The notes under the pieces: model-generated
Database searches by the model: none
What the model saw: the letters and a program-made list of their open reading frames with translations, nothing else
What the model was told of the DNA's origin: nothing
Program-made: the position numbers and the translations under genes
NCBI GenBank assembly: GCA_018970865.1
Contig: JAGWVN010000037.1
Location: 1-32,719, forward strand
Length of the DNA: 32,719 bases
Origin: Betaproteobacteria bacterium
Lineage (GTDB): Bacteria > Pseudomonadota > Gammaproteobacteria > Burkholderiales > Burkholderiaceae_E
Direction of reading: 5' to 3'
In this document: positions 15,418 to 23,882 of the stretch, piece by piece
How positions within the stretch are numbered: the first letter of the stretch is position 1
Layout of the letters: every line of letters begins with the position of its first letter

Positions 15418-16373
15418 GACATCCGCAACTCAACGAGCATGGCGAGCTCAAGCACCTGCTCACCATCGAGGGACTGCCGCGCGCGGTGGTCACCCAGATC
15501 CTCGACACCGCCGAGGGCTTCGTCGGCGTGGCCGACCGCGAAGTGAAGAAGGTGCCGCTGCTGCGCGGCAAGTCGGTCTTCAATCTCTTCTTCGAGAACT
15601 CCACCCGCACCCGCACCACCTTCGAGATCGCGGCCAAGCGCCTGTCGGCCGATGTGCTCAACCTGAACATCAACACCTCGTCGGCTTCCAAGGGCGAGTC
15701 GCTGCTCGACACCATCGACAACCTCTCGGCCATGCATGCCGACATGTTCGTGGTGCGGCACGCCACCAGCGGTGCGCCCTTCCTCATCGCCCAGCACCTC
15801 GACCGCCTGCGCGGGCCTCATGTCCATGTCATCAACGCCGGCGACGGGCGCCACGCCCATCCCACGCAGGGCCTGCTCGACATGTACACCATCCGCCACT
15901 TCAAGAAGGACTTCACCCAGCTGCGGGTGGCGGTGGTCGGCGACATTCTTCACTCGCGGGTGGCGCGCTCCGACATCCACGCCCTCACCACCCTGGGTGT
16001 GCCCGAGGTGCGCGCCATCGGCCCCTACACCCTGCTGCCGGCGGGCCTGGAGCAGATGGGCGTGCGGGTGTTCACCGACATGCGCGAGGGCCTCAAGGAT
16101 GTCGATGTGATCATGATGCTGCGGCTTCAGAACGAGCGCATGCGCGGCGCCCTGCTGCCCTCGGCGCAGGAGTACTTCAAGCACTACGGCCTCACCCAGG
16201 AGAAGCTCGCGCTGGCCCGTCCCGACGCCATCGTGATGCACCCCGGCCCCATGAACCGCGGCATCGAGATCGAGTCTTCGGTGGCCGACGGCCCGCAGTC
16301 GGTGATCCTCGACCAGGTCACCTTCGGCATCGCGGTGCGCATGGCCGTGATGAGCCTGCTGGCCACCCAGTGA
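15414..16373 (+). CDS. pyrB: Aspartate carbamoyltransferase catalytic subunit
   Basis: The 319-residue enzyme commits carbamoyl phosphate and aspartate to pyrimidine synthesis. Carbamoyl-phosphate residues are S63-T-R-T-R-T ([13 protein letters not shown]) and K93 (SSASKGES); HPTQG is at 149-153 and the aspartate-binding loop is LRLQNERM. The tail [19 protein letters not shown] is also typical. No pyrI regulatory subunit lies nearby; instead a dihydroorotase-like gene follows after 4 bases. That is the arrangement of class A aspartate carbamoyltransferases, where PyrB and a non-catalytic PyrC' form a dodecamer. Confidence 0.95.
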   Translation: MRHPQLNEHGELKHLLTIEGLPRAVVTQILDTAEGFVGVADREVKKVPLLRGKSVFNLFFENSTRTRTTFEIAAKRLSADVLNLNINTSSASKGESLLDTIDNLSAMHADMFVVRHATSGAPFLIAQHLDRLRGPHVHVINAGDGRHAHPTQGLLDMYTIRHFKKDFTQLRVAVVGDILHSRVARSDIHALTTLGVPEVRAIGPYTLLPAGLEQMGVRVFTDMREGLKDVDVIMMLRLQNERMRGALLPSAQEYFKHYGLTQEKLALARPDAIVMHPGPMNRGIEIESSVADGPQSVILDQVTFGIAVRMAVMSLLATQ

Positions 16374-16377
16374 CGCC

Positions 16378-17658
16378 ATGAGACTGACCATCCTCAACGG
16401 CCGTGTCATCGACCCGGCCCGCCAGCTCGACCAGATCGCCGCGGTGCATGTCGCCGACGGCCGCATCGCCGCGATCGGCCCCGCGCCTGCGGGCTTCGTG
16501 GCGCAGCAGACCCTCGATGCCCGCGGCCTGGTGGTCGCCCCCGGCCTGGTCGATCTGGCCGCGCGGCTGCGCGAGCCGGGCTTCGAGTACCGGGCCACGC
16601 TCGAGTCCGAGATGCAGGCAGCGCTCGCCGGCGGCGTCACCAGCCTGTCATGCCCGCCCGACACCGACCCGCCGCTCGACGAGCCCGGCCTGGTCGAGAT
16701 GCTCAAGCACCGCGCCCGCCAGCTCGAGAGCGCCAGCCTCTACCCGCTGGGCGCGCTCACCGTCGGCCTCAAGGGCGAAGTGATCACCGAGATGGCCGAG
16801 CTCGCCGAGGCCGGCTGCGTGGGCTTCGCGCAGCCGGGGCAGCTCTTCGCCGACAGCGCGGCGCTGATGCGGGCCATGCAGTACGCCTGCACCTTCGGCT
16901 TCACGGTGTGGCTGCAGCCCCAGGATCACTGGCTGGCCCGTGGCGGGGTCGCCGCCAGCGGCCCGGTGGCCGGGCGGCTGGGTCTGCCCGGCGTGCCGGT
17001 GGCCGCCGAGACCGTGGCGCTGCACCTGATCTTCGAGCTCATGCGCGCCACCGGCTGCCGGGTGCACCTGTGCCGGCTCTCCTCGGCAGCCGGGGTCGAG
17101 CTGGTGCGGCGCGCCAAGCACGAAGGCCTGCCGGTCACCTGCGATGTGGCCGTGCACCACCTGCATCTGGTCGATGTCGACATCGGCTACTTCGACAGCC
17201 ACTACCGGGTCGACCCGCCCTTTCGCGCGCAGCGCGACCGCGACGCGATCCGCGCCGGCCTCGCCCAGGGCGTGATCGACGCGATCTGCTCCGACCACAC
17301 CCCGGTGGACGATGACGCCAAGCTGCTGCCCTTCGGCGAGGCCGAGCCCGGCGTCACCGGGCTGGAGCTGCTGCTGCCGCTCACCCTGAAGTGGGCGGCC
17401 GAGGCCGGCGTGAGCCTGCCCGCGGCCCTGGCGCGCATCACCAGCGCCGCGGCCGGCATCCTGCGCATCGATGGCGGCCATCTCGCGCCGGGCGCGCCCG
17501 CAGACCTGTGCCTGTTCGACCCCGGCGAGCACTGGCTGGTCGAGCCCGGCCAGCTGCGCAGCCAGGGCCGGCACTCGCCCTATCTCGGGCGCGAGCTCGC
17601 CGGCCGCGCGCGCATGACCCTGGTGGGTGGGCGCATCGTGTACTCGAGGCCGGCTTGA
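16378..17658 (+). CDS. pyrC: Dihydroorotase-like protein, probably the non-catalytic PyrC'
   Basis: The 426-residue amidohydrolase-fold protein is of the type I dihydroorotase class. In active enzymes the first metal site reads D-x-H-x-H-L-R-E-P-G. Here the segment is D59-L-A-A-R-L-REPG, so both histidines are lost (A61 and R63), although LREPG, the HHLHL region and SDHTPVDDDAK remain. In Pseudomonas such inactive PyrC' chains are needed to assemble active PyrB, and a separate gene supplies dihydroorotase activity. The 4-base gap to pyrB supports a complex. The name pyrX is also used. The conclusion that it is inactive rests on the missing ligands and on the precedent, not on a test. The last bases hold the TTG start of plsC. 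Confidence 0.88.
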   Translation: MRLTILNGRVIDPARQLDQIAAVHVADGRIAAIGPAPAGFVAQQTLDARGLVVAPGLVDLAARLREPGFEYRATLESEMQAALAGGVTSLSCPPDTDPPLDEPGLVEMLKHRARQLESASLYPLGALTVGLKGEVITEMAELAEAGCVGFAQPGQLFADSAALMRAMQYACTFGFTVWLQPQDHWLARGGVAASGPVAGRLGLPGVPVAAETVALHLIFELMRATGCRVHLCRLSSAAGVELVRRAKHEGLPVTCDVAVHHLHLVDVDIGYFDSHYRVDPPFRAQRDRDAIRAGLAQGVIDAICSDHTPVDDDAKLLPFGEAEPGVTGLELLLPLTLKWAAEAGVSLPAALARITSAAAGILRIDGGHLAPGAPADLCLFDPGEHWLVEPGQLRSQGRHSPYLGRELAGRARMTLVGGRIVYSRPA

Positions 17659-18458
17659 GCCGGCTGCGCCTGGCCCTGCGCCTGCCGCTGCTGATCGCGC
17701 TGCTGTTCGGCGGGCTGGCCACGGTGCTGCTGCTCTTTCCGCTGGGCGGCGAGCGCTTCCGGCGCTGGGCGATCCGCCGCTGGTCGGGCCTGCTGGTGGC
17801 CGCCTGCGGCGTGTCGGTGAGCGTGCGCGCCCAGCCCGGCGCCGCGCCGCTGAGCGCGCTCGCCCCGGGCAGCTTCCTGGTGGCCAATCATGTGTCCTGG
17901 ATGGACATCTTCGTGATCAACAGCCGCTGCGCGGTGTCCTTCGTGGCCAAGGCCGAGATCGCCCGCTGGCCGCTGGTGGGCCTGCTGGTGGCGCGCACCG
18001 GCAACCTGTTCATCGAGCGCGGCCGTCGGCACGCGGTGCACCGCATGATCGAGCGGCTGGTGCACGCGCTCGCCGCGGGCGCGCGGGTGGCGGTCTTCCC
18101 CGAGGGCACCACCAGCGACGGCCGGCGCCTGCTGCCTTTCCATGCCAACCTGGTGGAGGCCGCGGTGCGGGCCCGCGCGCCGGTGGTGCCGGTGGGCCTG
18201 CGCTATGCCGGTCACCGCGGCGGCCCCTCGCAGGCGATCGAGTTCGTCGGCGACACCAGCTTCGTGCAGTCGCTGCTGCGGGTGCTTGCCGAACCGGGCA
18301 TCCGCTGCGAGCTGCACCTGCTGCCGCCACTGGGCGCGGCGGTCGCCACCCGGCACGACATCGTCGAGCAGGCCCGCGCCGCGCTCGCCGCGCAGCTGCA
18401 GCTGCCCCTGGACGACAGCCTGCCCGAGAATCTTCGCCAGCTGCGCCGGGCCGCCTGA
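17655..18458 (+). CDS. plsC: 1-acyl-sn-glycerol-3-phosphate acyltransferase (PlsC family)
   Basis: The 267-residue membrane acyltransferase makes phosphatidic acid from lysophosphatidic acid. Hydrophobic helix about 7-30 anchors it. The catalytic H79-x4-D84 (NHVSWMD) and FPEGTTSDG (148-156) motifs are intact, and VPVGLRYAG follows. The start is taken as TTG at 17655, whose last two bases begin the pyrC' stop (TTGA). GAGG at 17646-17649 is well placed, and no ATG or GTG in frame lies near the family N terminus. A CTG or later start is possible. Overlap implies translational coupling to pyrC'. Confidence 0.87.
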   Translation: MSRLRLALRLPLLIALLFGGLATVLLLFPLGGERFRRWAIRRWSGLLVAACGVSVSVRAQPGAAPLSALAPGSFLVANHVSWMDIFVINSRCAVSFVAKAEIARWPLVGLLVARTGNLFIERGRRHAVHRMIERLVHALAAGARVAVFPEGTTSDGRRLLPFHANLVEAAVRARAPVVPVGLRYAGHRGGPSQAIEFVGDTSFVQSLLRVLAEPGIRCELHLLPPLGAAVATRHDIVEQARAALAAQLQLPLDDSLPENLRQLRRAA

Positions 18459-18516
18459 GGGCGGCCGCCGGCCGGCGCTCACCCGATCCCCTCCGTTCAA
18501 ATCCCCGAGCAACGCC

Positions 18517-19905
18517 ATGAACAACCTAGACCCCAGCATCTTCAAGGCCTACGACATCCGTGGCGTCGTCGGCCGCAACCTCGATCCGCAGGTGGTCGGC
18601 GCGATCGGCCTCGCGCTGGGCGCGCGCATCCGCGCCGCCGGCGGCACCGAGGCGGTCATCGGCCGCGACGGCCGGCTCTCCGGGCCGTCGCTGTCGGCGG
18701 CGCTGGCCGAGGGTCTGCGCGATGCCGGCGTGCATGTGATCGATGTCGGCATGGTCACCACGCCGGTGGTCTACTACGGCACCTTCGAGCTCGGCGCGGG
18801 TTCGGGCGTGGCGGTCACCGGCAGCCACAACCCGCCCGACTACAACGGCCTGAAGATGGTCGTGGCGGGCGACGCCATCCACGGCGCGGCCATCACCAGC
18901 CTGGGCCAGGAGATCGCCGCCGGCCGGCATGCGCCGGTGCCCGCGGCCCAGCGCGGCACGCTGCGCCAGGCCTCGCTCCTCGAGCGCTATGTGGCCCGCA
19001 TCGCCGGCGATGTGAAGCTCGCCCGTCCCATGAAGATCGCGATCGACTGCGGCAATGGCGTGGCCGGCGCGGTGGCGCCGGCGCTGTTCCGCGCCCTGGG
19101 CTGCGAGGTGGTCGAGCTCTTCTGCGAGGTGGACGGCACCTTCCCCAACCACCATCCCGATCCCGCCCATCCCGAGAACCTGCAGGATCTGATCCGCTGC
19201 CTGCGCGAGACCGACTGCGAGATCGGCCTGGCCTTCGATGGCGACGGCGACCGCCTCGGCGTGGTCACCCGGCGCGGCGACATCATCTTCCCCGACCGGC
19301 AGCTGATGCTGCTGGCCCAGGAGGTGCTCGAGCGCAAGCCCGGCGCCACCATCATCTACGACGTGAAGTGCACCCGGAACCTGGCCACCTTCATCCGCGC
19401 CCATGGCGGCGAGCCGATGATGTGGCGCACCGGCCATTCGCTGGTGAAGGCCCGGCTGAAGGAGACCGGCGCGCCGCTGGCCGGCGAGATGAGCGGCCAC
19501 ATCTTCTACAAGGACCGCTGGTACGGCTTCGATGACGGCCTGTACGCCGGCGCCCGCATGCTCGAGATCCTCTCGCGCCATGCCGATCCGGGCGCGGTGC
19601 TGCAGGCGCTGCCCGATTCCCCGGCCACCCCCGAGCTGCAGCTGCGCTGCGCCGAGGGCGAGCACTTCACGCTGGTCGAGGCGCTCAAGCGCAATGCGCG
19701 TTTCGCGGGCGCCACCGGCGTGATCGACATCGACGGCATCCGCGTGGAGTATCCCGACGGTTTCGGTCTGGCGCGCCCCTCCAACACCACGCCGGTGGTG
19801 GTGATGCGCTTCGAGGCCGATGACGCCGCCGCGCTCGCCCGCATCCAGGGCCAGTTCCGCGCCGCCATCCTGGCGCAGCGGCCCGACGCCGACCTGCCGT
19901 TCTGA
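18517..19905 (+). CDS. algC: Phosphomannomutase/phosphoglucomutase
   Basis: The 462-residue alpha-D-phosphohexomutase interconverts mannose 1- and 6-phosphate and glucose 1- and 6-phosphate, feeding LPS, capsule and nucleotide-sugar synthesis. Domain marks in order: phosphoserine loop S103 (TGSHNPPDYNG), Mg loop FDGDGDRLG, sugar-specificity loop GEMSGHIFYKD and phosphate-binding RPSNTTP. Length matches Pseudomonas AlgC (463). The ATG at 18517 is chosen because KAYDIRGVVG then falls at residue 10-19, as in the family; the frame is open further upstream. It follows plsC by 58 bases, so co-transcription is possible. The symbol manB is also used for such genes. Confidence 0.93.
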   Translation: MNNLDPSIFKAYDIRGVVGRNLDPQVVGAIGLALGARIRAAGGTEAVIGRDGRLSGPSLSAALAEGLRDAGVHVIDVGMVTTPVVYYGTFELGAGSGVAVTGSHNPPDYNGLKMVVAGDAIHGAAITSLGQEIAAGRHAPVPAAQRGTLRQASLLERYVARIAGDVKLARPMKIAIDCGNGVAGAVAPALFRALGCEVVELFCEVDGTFPNHHPDPAHPENLQDLIRCLRETDCEIGLAFDGDGDRLGVVTRRGDIIFPDRQLMLLAQEVLERKPGATIIYDVKCTRNLATFIRAHGGEPMMWRTGHSLVKARLKETGAPLAGEMSGHIFYKDRWYGFDDGLYAGARMLEILSRHADPGAVLQALPDSPATPELQLRCAEGEHFTLVEALKRNARFAGATGVIDIDGIRVEYPDGFGLARPSNTTPVVVMRFEADDAAALARIQGQFRAAILAQRPDADLPF

Positions 19906-20003
19906 TCGGCGTCCGCCGCGCGCATGCCGCTGCCGCATTCAGTTCGCCGCCTCGACTCCGCCTCACCGACTCCGCCGCCTCTTCGCTGCCATCCCGCACC
20001 GCC

Positions 20004-21581
20004 ATGACTCCCGTCCATCCCCAGCTCCACGACGCCTGCAGCATGGGCGACCTGGTCGTGCGCGCCATCCAGCGCGGCGGCGACCGGGTGGCCTTCATCC
20101 TCGATGACCAGTCGATCACCTACCGCGAGTTCGGCGTGCTGCTCGGCCGCTTCATCCGCGCCCTGGCCGAGCGCGGCGTGCGCAAGGGCGATGCCATCGC
20201 CGCGCTCTCGTCGAACCGGCCGGAGGCCTTCATGGCCTCGGCCGCCGCCTATGTGATGGGCCTGCGGATCACCTGGATGCACCCGCTCGGCTCCGAGGAC
20301 GATCACGCCTATCTGCTGGAAGACTCGGGCGTGACCACGCTGCTGGTCGACCCGCCGATGTTCGGCGAGCGCGCTCACCGGCTGCGGGCCCGGTTGCCCG
20401 GCCTGCAGCGCATCTTCGGCCTGGGCCCCAACGACTTCGGCGAGGACATCCTCGCCGCCGCGCAGGCCGGCCCGGCCGCGCCGCTCGAGCCGCAGGCCGG
20501 CACCGACGACATCTGCGTGCTGATCTACACCGGCGGCACCACCGGCCGGCCCAAGGGCGTGATCCACACCCACCGGGTGCAGGTGGCCATGGTGATGGCC
20601 GAGCTCGCCGAGTGGGACTGGCCGCGCGAGGTGCGCATGCTGGCCATGACGCCGATCACCCATGCCGCGGGCGCGATGATCCTGGCGGTGATGATGCGCT
20701 CGGGCACCTTCGTGATGAGCAAGGGCTTCGAGGCGCAGCGCTTCCTCGACCTGGTCGCGCGCCACCGCATCACCTGCACCTTCCTCGTGCCCACCATGGT
20801 CTATGTGCTGCTCGACCACCCCGGCCTGCGCGAGGCCGACATCCGCAGCCTGGAGCTGATCATCTATGGCGCCTCGCCGATGTCGCCGGCGCGCCTCACC
20901 GAGGCCATGACCGTGTTCGGCCCGGTGTTCATGCAGCTCTACGCGCAGTCCGAGGCGCCCAACACCGTCACCGTGCTGCGCCAGCAGGACCACGACCCCG
21001 AGCGCTTCCCGCACCGCCTGGCCTCCTGCGGGCGGCCGATCGCCAACAGCCAGGTCAAGCTGCTCGACGACGAGGGGCGCGAAGTGCCGGTGGGCGAGGT
21101 CGGCGAGATCTGCGTGCGCGGCCCGCTGGTGATGCAGGGCTACTGGAACAAGCCCGAGGAGAGCGCGCGGGCGCTGCGCCACGGCTGGCTCTACACCGGC
21201 GACCTCGCCCGGCGCGACGAGGACGGCTTCATCTACATCGTCGACCGCAGCAAGGACATGATCATCAGCGGCGGCTTCAATGTGTATCCCCGCGAGGTCG
21301 AGGACGCGCTCACCGCCGATCCCGCGGTGGCCAGCGCCGCGGTCATCGGCGTGCCCGACCCGAAGTGGGGCGAGGCGGTCAAGGCGCTGGTGGTGCTCAA
21401 GCCCGGCGCCCAGGTCAGCGCCGAGGCGCTGATCGCGCGGGTGCGCGAGGCCAAGGGCGCGGTGCAGGCGCCCAAGAGCATCGAGTTCGTCGATGCCCTG
21501 CCGGTCACCGGCCTGGGCAAGCTCGACAAGAAGGCCATTCGCGCGCGCTACTGGGACGGCCAGCAGCGCGCGGTCCACTGA
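20004..21581 (+). CDS. AMP-forming acyl-CoA synthetase (ANL superfamily)
   Basis: This 525-residue adenylate-forming enzyme has the P-loop-like YTGGTTGRPKG (175-185), YAQSEAPNTVT in place of the common YGxTE motif, YTGDLARRDEDGF, the hinge DRSKDMIISGGFNVYPREVE, and the C-terminal catalytic lysine K506 (VTGLGKLDK). It should activate a carboxylic acid to acyl-AMP and then acyl-CoA in the cytoplasm. The substrate (fatty acid, aromatic acid or other) cannot be read from the sequence. It is followed after 23 bases by a small ABM monooxygenase, so the pair may serve one catabolic step. No ribosome site is evident at the ATG; the 98-base gap from algC holds no terminator. Confidence 0.88.
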   Translation: MTPVHPQLHDACSMGDLVVRAIQRGGDRVAFILDDQSITYREFGVLLGRFIRALAERGVRKGDAIAALSSNRPEAFMASAAAYVMGLRITWMHPLGSEDDHAYLLEDSGVTTLLVDPPMFGERAHRLRARLPGLQRIFGLGPNDFGEDILAAAQAGPAAPLEPQAGTDDICVLIYTGGTTGRPKGVIHTHRVQVAMVMAELAEWDWPREVRMLAMTPITHAAGAMILAVMMRSGTFVMSKGFEAQRFLDLVARHRITCTFLVPTMVYVLLDHPGLREADIRSLELIIYGASPMSPARLTEAMTVFGPVFMQLYAQSEAPNTVTVLRQQDHDPERFPHRLASCGRPIANSQVKLLDDEGREVPVGEVGEICVRGPLVMQGYWNKPEESARALRHGWLYTGDLARRDEDGFIYIVDRSKDMIISGGFNVYPREVEDALTADPAVASAAVIGVPDPKWGEAVKALVVLKPGAQVSAEALIARVREAKGAVQAPKSIEFVDALPVTGLGKLDKKAIRARYWDGQQRAVH

Positions 21582-21604
21582 CGCACCGCCAACCGGAGAG
21601 TCCC

Positions 21605-21916
21605 ATGGTCAATGTCCTCGCCATCATCACCACCCAACCCGGCCTGCGCGACACCGTGCTCGAGGCCTTCCGCGCCAACATGCCGGCGGTGCATGCCGAG
21701 GACGGCTGCATCGAGTACGCCCCGGCCATTGACGCGCAGGGCCTGTCGGCCCACCACACCGCCCTCGGGCCCGACACCTTCGTGGTGATCGAGAAGTGGG
21801 CCAGCATGGACGCGCTGCGCGCCCATGCCGCCGCGCCGCACATGGCCGCCTATGCCGCCCGCACCCGCGAGCACATCCTGAGCCGGGTCATCCATGTGCT
21901 GAGTCCGGCGGCCTGA
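21605..21916 (+). CDS. Antibiotic biosynthesis monooxygenase (ABM) domain protein
   Basis: The 103-residue protein is a single ferredoxin-like ABM fold. VNVLAIITTQPGLRDTVLEAF begins it, EDGCIEY lies near residue 38-44, and VVIEKWASMDALRAHAAAPHM forms the conserved second half. Relatives such as YgiN act as cofactor-free quinol monooxygenases or small degradative enzymes, usually as dimers. GGAGAG at 21595-21600 gives a clear ribosome site. It lies 23 bases after the acyl-CoA synthetase and is probably co-expressed. The substrate is unknown. Confidence 0.85.
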   Translation: MVNVLAIITTQPGLRDTVLEAFRANMPAVHAEDGCIEYAPAIDAQGLSAHHTALGPDTFVVIEKWASMDALRAHAAAPHMAAYAARTREHILSRVIHVLSPAA

Positions 21917-21935
21917 GGCGGCGGGTCAGCTGCCC

Positions 21936-21960
21936 GAGCCGGCCGGCCACCCGCCGGCTC
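21936..21960. terminator. Possible shared terminator between the ABM gene and apaH
   Basis: A perfect 8-bp stem GAGCCGGC/GCCGGCTC (21936-21943 with 21953-21960) with a 9-base loop sits in the 52-base gap between two convergent genes. Neither side has a T-run, so termination here is uncertain. Confidence 0.4.
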
Positions 21961-21968
21961 CGCGGCAG

Positions 21969-22775
21969 TCAGCAGGCCACCTGCCAGATCCGCCGCTGCG
22001 CGGGGTCGGCGGCGAGCTGCACCGCCGACAGCGCCCGGCCCCACACGCAGCCGGTGTCCAGCGCGAGCAGGCCGGGCAACTGCATCAGCCCGAGCTGCGA
22101 CCAGTGGCCGAACACCACGGTGACATCGGCGGTGCGCCGCCCGGGCGCCCGGAACCAGGGCAGATGGCCGGGCGGGGCCGCGTCGGCGGCGTCCTTGGTG
22201 GCGAACTCCATCTCGCCCGCGGGCGTGCAGAAGCGCAGGCGGGTGAGGGCATTGACCACCACCCGCAGCCGGTCGGGGCCCTGCAGGGTCTCGTCCCAGG
22301 CGGCGGGCTGGTTGCCGTACATGGTGGCCAGGAAGGCGCCCGGGTCGGGGCCGCCCAGGCAGGCCTGCACCTCGGCCGCCAGCGCCACGGTCTGCGCTGC
22401 GTCCCAGGCCGGCAGCACGCCGGCGTGAACCAGCAGGTGGCCGTGCGCCCAGTGGGCGAGCGGCCGGGTGCGCAGCCAGTGCAGCAGCGCCTCGCGGTCG
22501 GGGGCGGCCAGGATCTCCTCCAGGGTGTCGCTGCGATGCGCGGGCCGGATGCCCCAGGCCACCGCGAGCAGGTGCAGGTCGTGGTTGCCGAGCACGGTGA
22601 GGGCGCGCTCGCCGAGCGAGCGCACGAAGCGCAGGGTCTCGAGCGAGGCCGGACCGCGGTTGACCAGGTCGCCGCAGAACCAGAGCGGCGCGTCGGGTGC
22701 CTCCCGCTCCACCCGGTCGAGGAGCCGGCGCAGGCTGGGCAGGCAGCCCTGCAGATCGCCGATCACCACCGGCAT
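21969..22775 (-). CDS. apaH: Symmetrical bis(5'-nucleosyl)-tetraphosphatase
   Basis: The 268-residue calcineurin-fold phosphatase hydrolyses Ap4A to two ADP. It begins [11 protein letters not shown], matching ApaH N termini (GD at 6-7), then GDLVNRG (35-41) and GNHD (63-66), with GHWSQLG and [16 protein letters not shown] near the end, all signatures of ApaH. In-frame starts at 22862 and 22877 would add an Ala/Pro-rich segment of about 30 residues not typical of the family; none of the three starts has a strong ribosome site. It is divergent from waaC. ApaH also removes Np4A caps from RNA in E. coli. Confidence 0.9.
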   Translation of the reverse strand: MPVVIGDLQGCLPSLRRLLDRVEREAPDAPLWFCGDLVNRGPASLETLRFVRSLGERALTVLGNHDLHLLAVAWGIRPAHRSDTLEEILAAPDREALLHWLRTRPLAHWAHGHLLVHAGVLPAWDAAQTVALAAEVQACLGGPDPGAFLATMYGNQPAAWDETLQGPDRLRVVVNALTRLRFCTPAGEMEFATKDAADAAPPGHLPWFRAPGRRTADVTVVFGHWSQLGLMQLPGLLALDTGCVWGRALSAVQLAADPAQRRIWQVAC

Positions 22776-22897
22776 GGCCTGCGGCGCAGGTTCCCGGGGC
22801 ACGGCGGGGGCGGGCGTGATGGCGGGGCGGTGCGCGGCTGGCGCGGCGGCGGGCGAAGGCATGGTGGCCGCAAGCATAGCCAATCGGCGCGGCCCGC

Positions 22898-22910
22898 TAC
22901 ACTGCGCGGC
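22898..22910 (+). promoter_or_regulatory. -10 element placed for a leaderless waaC transcript
   Basis: TACACT (22898-22903, 4 of 6 matches to TATAAT) lies exactly 7 bases before the waaC GTG, so transcription would begin at or next to the start codon. No ribosome site precedes the GTG. No good -35 hexamer is seen at 15-18 bases upstream. Confidence 0.4.
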
Positions 22911-23882
22911 GTGCGCATCGCGATCGTCAAATCCAGCTCGATGGGCGATGTCGTCCACGCCCTGCCGGTGGTCACCGACCTGGTCGACGCCCACCCGGGG
23001 ATCGAGATCGACTGGGTGGTGGAAGAGGCCTTCGCCGATCTGCCCCGGCTGCATCCGGCGGTGGCCGAGGTGGTGCCGGTGGCGGTGCGGCGCTGGCGCC
23101 GCACGCCCTTTGCGCCGGCGGTTCGGGCCGAGGTGGCGGCGGTGCGCGAACGGCTGCGCGCACGAGGGTACGGCCTGGTCCTCGACCTGCAGGGACTGGT
23201 CAAGAGCGCCTGGCTCAGCCGGCTGGCGGGCGCGCCGGTCGCGGGTTTCGACCGGGCGAGCGCGCGCGAGCCGCTGGCCTGCCTGGCCTACCGCCACCGC
23301 TACCGGGTGCCGCTGCGCCTGCATGCCATCGAGCGGCTGCGGCAGCTGGCCGGGCAGGCCCTCGGCCATCCGGTGAGCGGCCTGCCGCATTTCGGCCTGC
23401 GCGCGCCGTCGGCGTCCGTGCCGGGTCTGCCGGCGGCGCCCTTCGCGGTGTTCCTGCACGCCACTTCCCGTCCGGCCAAGCAATGGCCGCAGGCGCACTG
23501 GCAGGCGCTCGGTCAGGCCCTGGCTGCCCGGGGGCTCGCCGTGGTGCTGCCCTGGGGCAGCGAACCCGAGCGCGCGCAGGCGGAGGTGCTGGCCGCGGCG
23601 ATCGGCGAGGGTGCCTGGGTCGCGCCGCGGCTGAGCCTGGCGCAATGCGCCGCGCTGCTCGCGGGCGCCCGGCTGGCGGTTGGCGTGGACACCGGGCTGA
23701 CCCATCTGTCGGCTGCGCTCGACACGCCCACCGCCGCGCTGTTCGCGGCCACGCCGGCCTGGCGCTTCGGACCCTTCTGGACCGATCGGGCGGTCTCGCT
23801 CGGCGAGGACGGCCTCTGGCCCACGGCCGCGGCGGTGCAGTCCGCGCTGGTCCGGATCGCCGGGCTGGAGGCATCGAGGTGA
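22911..23882 (+). CDS. waaC: Lipopolysaccharide heptosyltransferase I
   Basis: This 323-residue GT9-family glycosyltransferase adds the first L-glycero-D-manno-heptose to Kdo2-lipid A on the inner face of the inner membrane. The N terminus [20 protein letters not shown] has D13, equivalent to the catalytic Asp of E. coli WaaC, and D260[10 protein letters not shown] contacts ADP-heptose. GTG at 22911 is used because it places D13 correctly; the frame is open further upstream into the antisense of apaH. Its stop overlaps the waaA GTG. Length is like E. coli WaaC (319). Confidence 0.93.
   Translation: MRIAIVKSSSMGDVVHALPVVTDLVDAHPGIEIDWVVEEAFADLPRLHPAVAEVVPVAVRRWRRTPFAPAVRAEVAAVRERLRARGYGLVLDLQGLVKSAWLSRLAGAPVAGFDRASAREPLACLAYRHRYRVPLRLHAIERLRQLAGQALGHPVSGLPHFGLRAPSASVPGLPAAPFAVFLHATSRPAKQWPQAHWQALGQALAARGLAVVLPWGSEPERAQAEVLAAAIGEGAWVAPRLSLAQCAALLAGARLAVGVDTGLTHLSAALDTPTAALFAATPAWRFGPFWTDRAVSLGEDGLWPTAAAVQSALVRIAGLEASR

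Noticed and set aside
19506-21578. A 690-codon open frame on the - strand opposite the acyl-CoA synthetase
   Set aside because: No domain or start signal; it mirrors a clear ANL enzyme.
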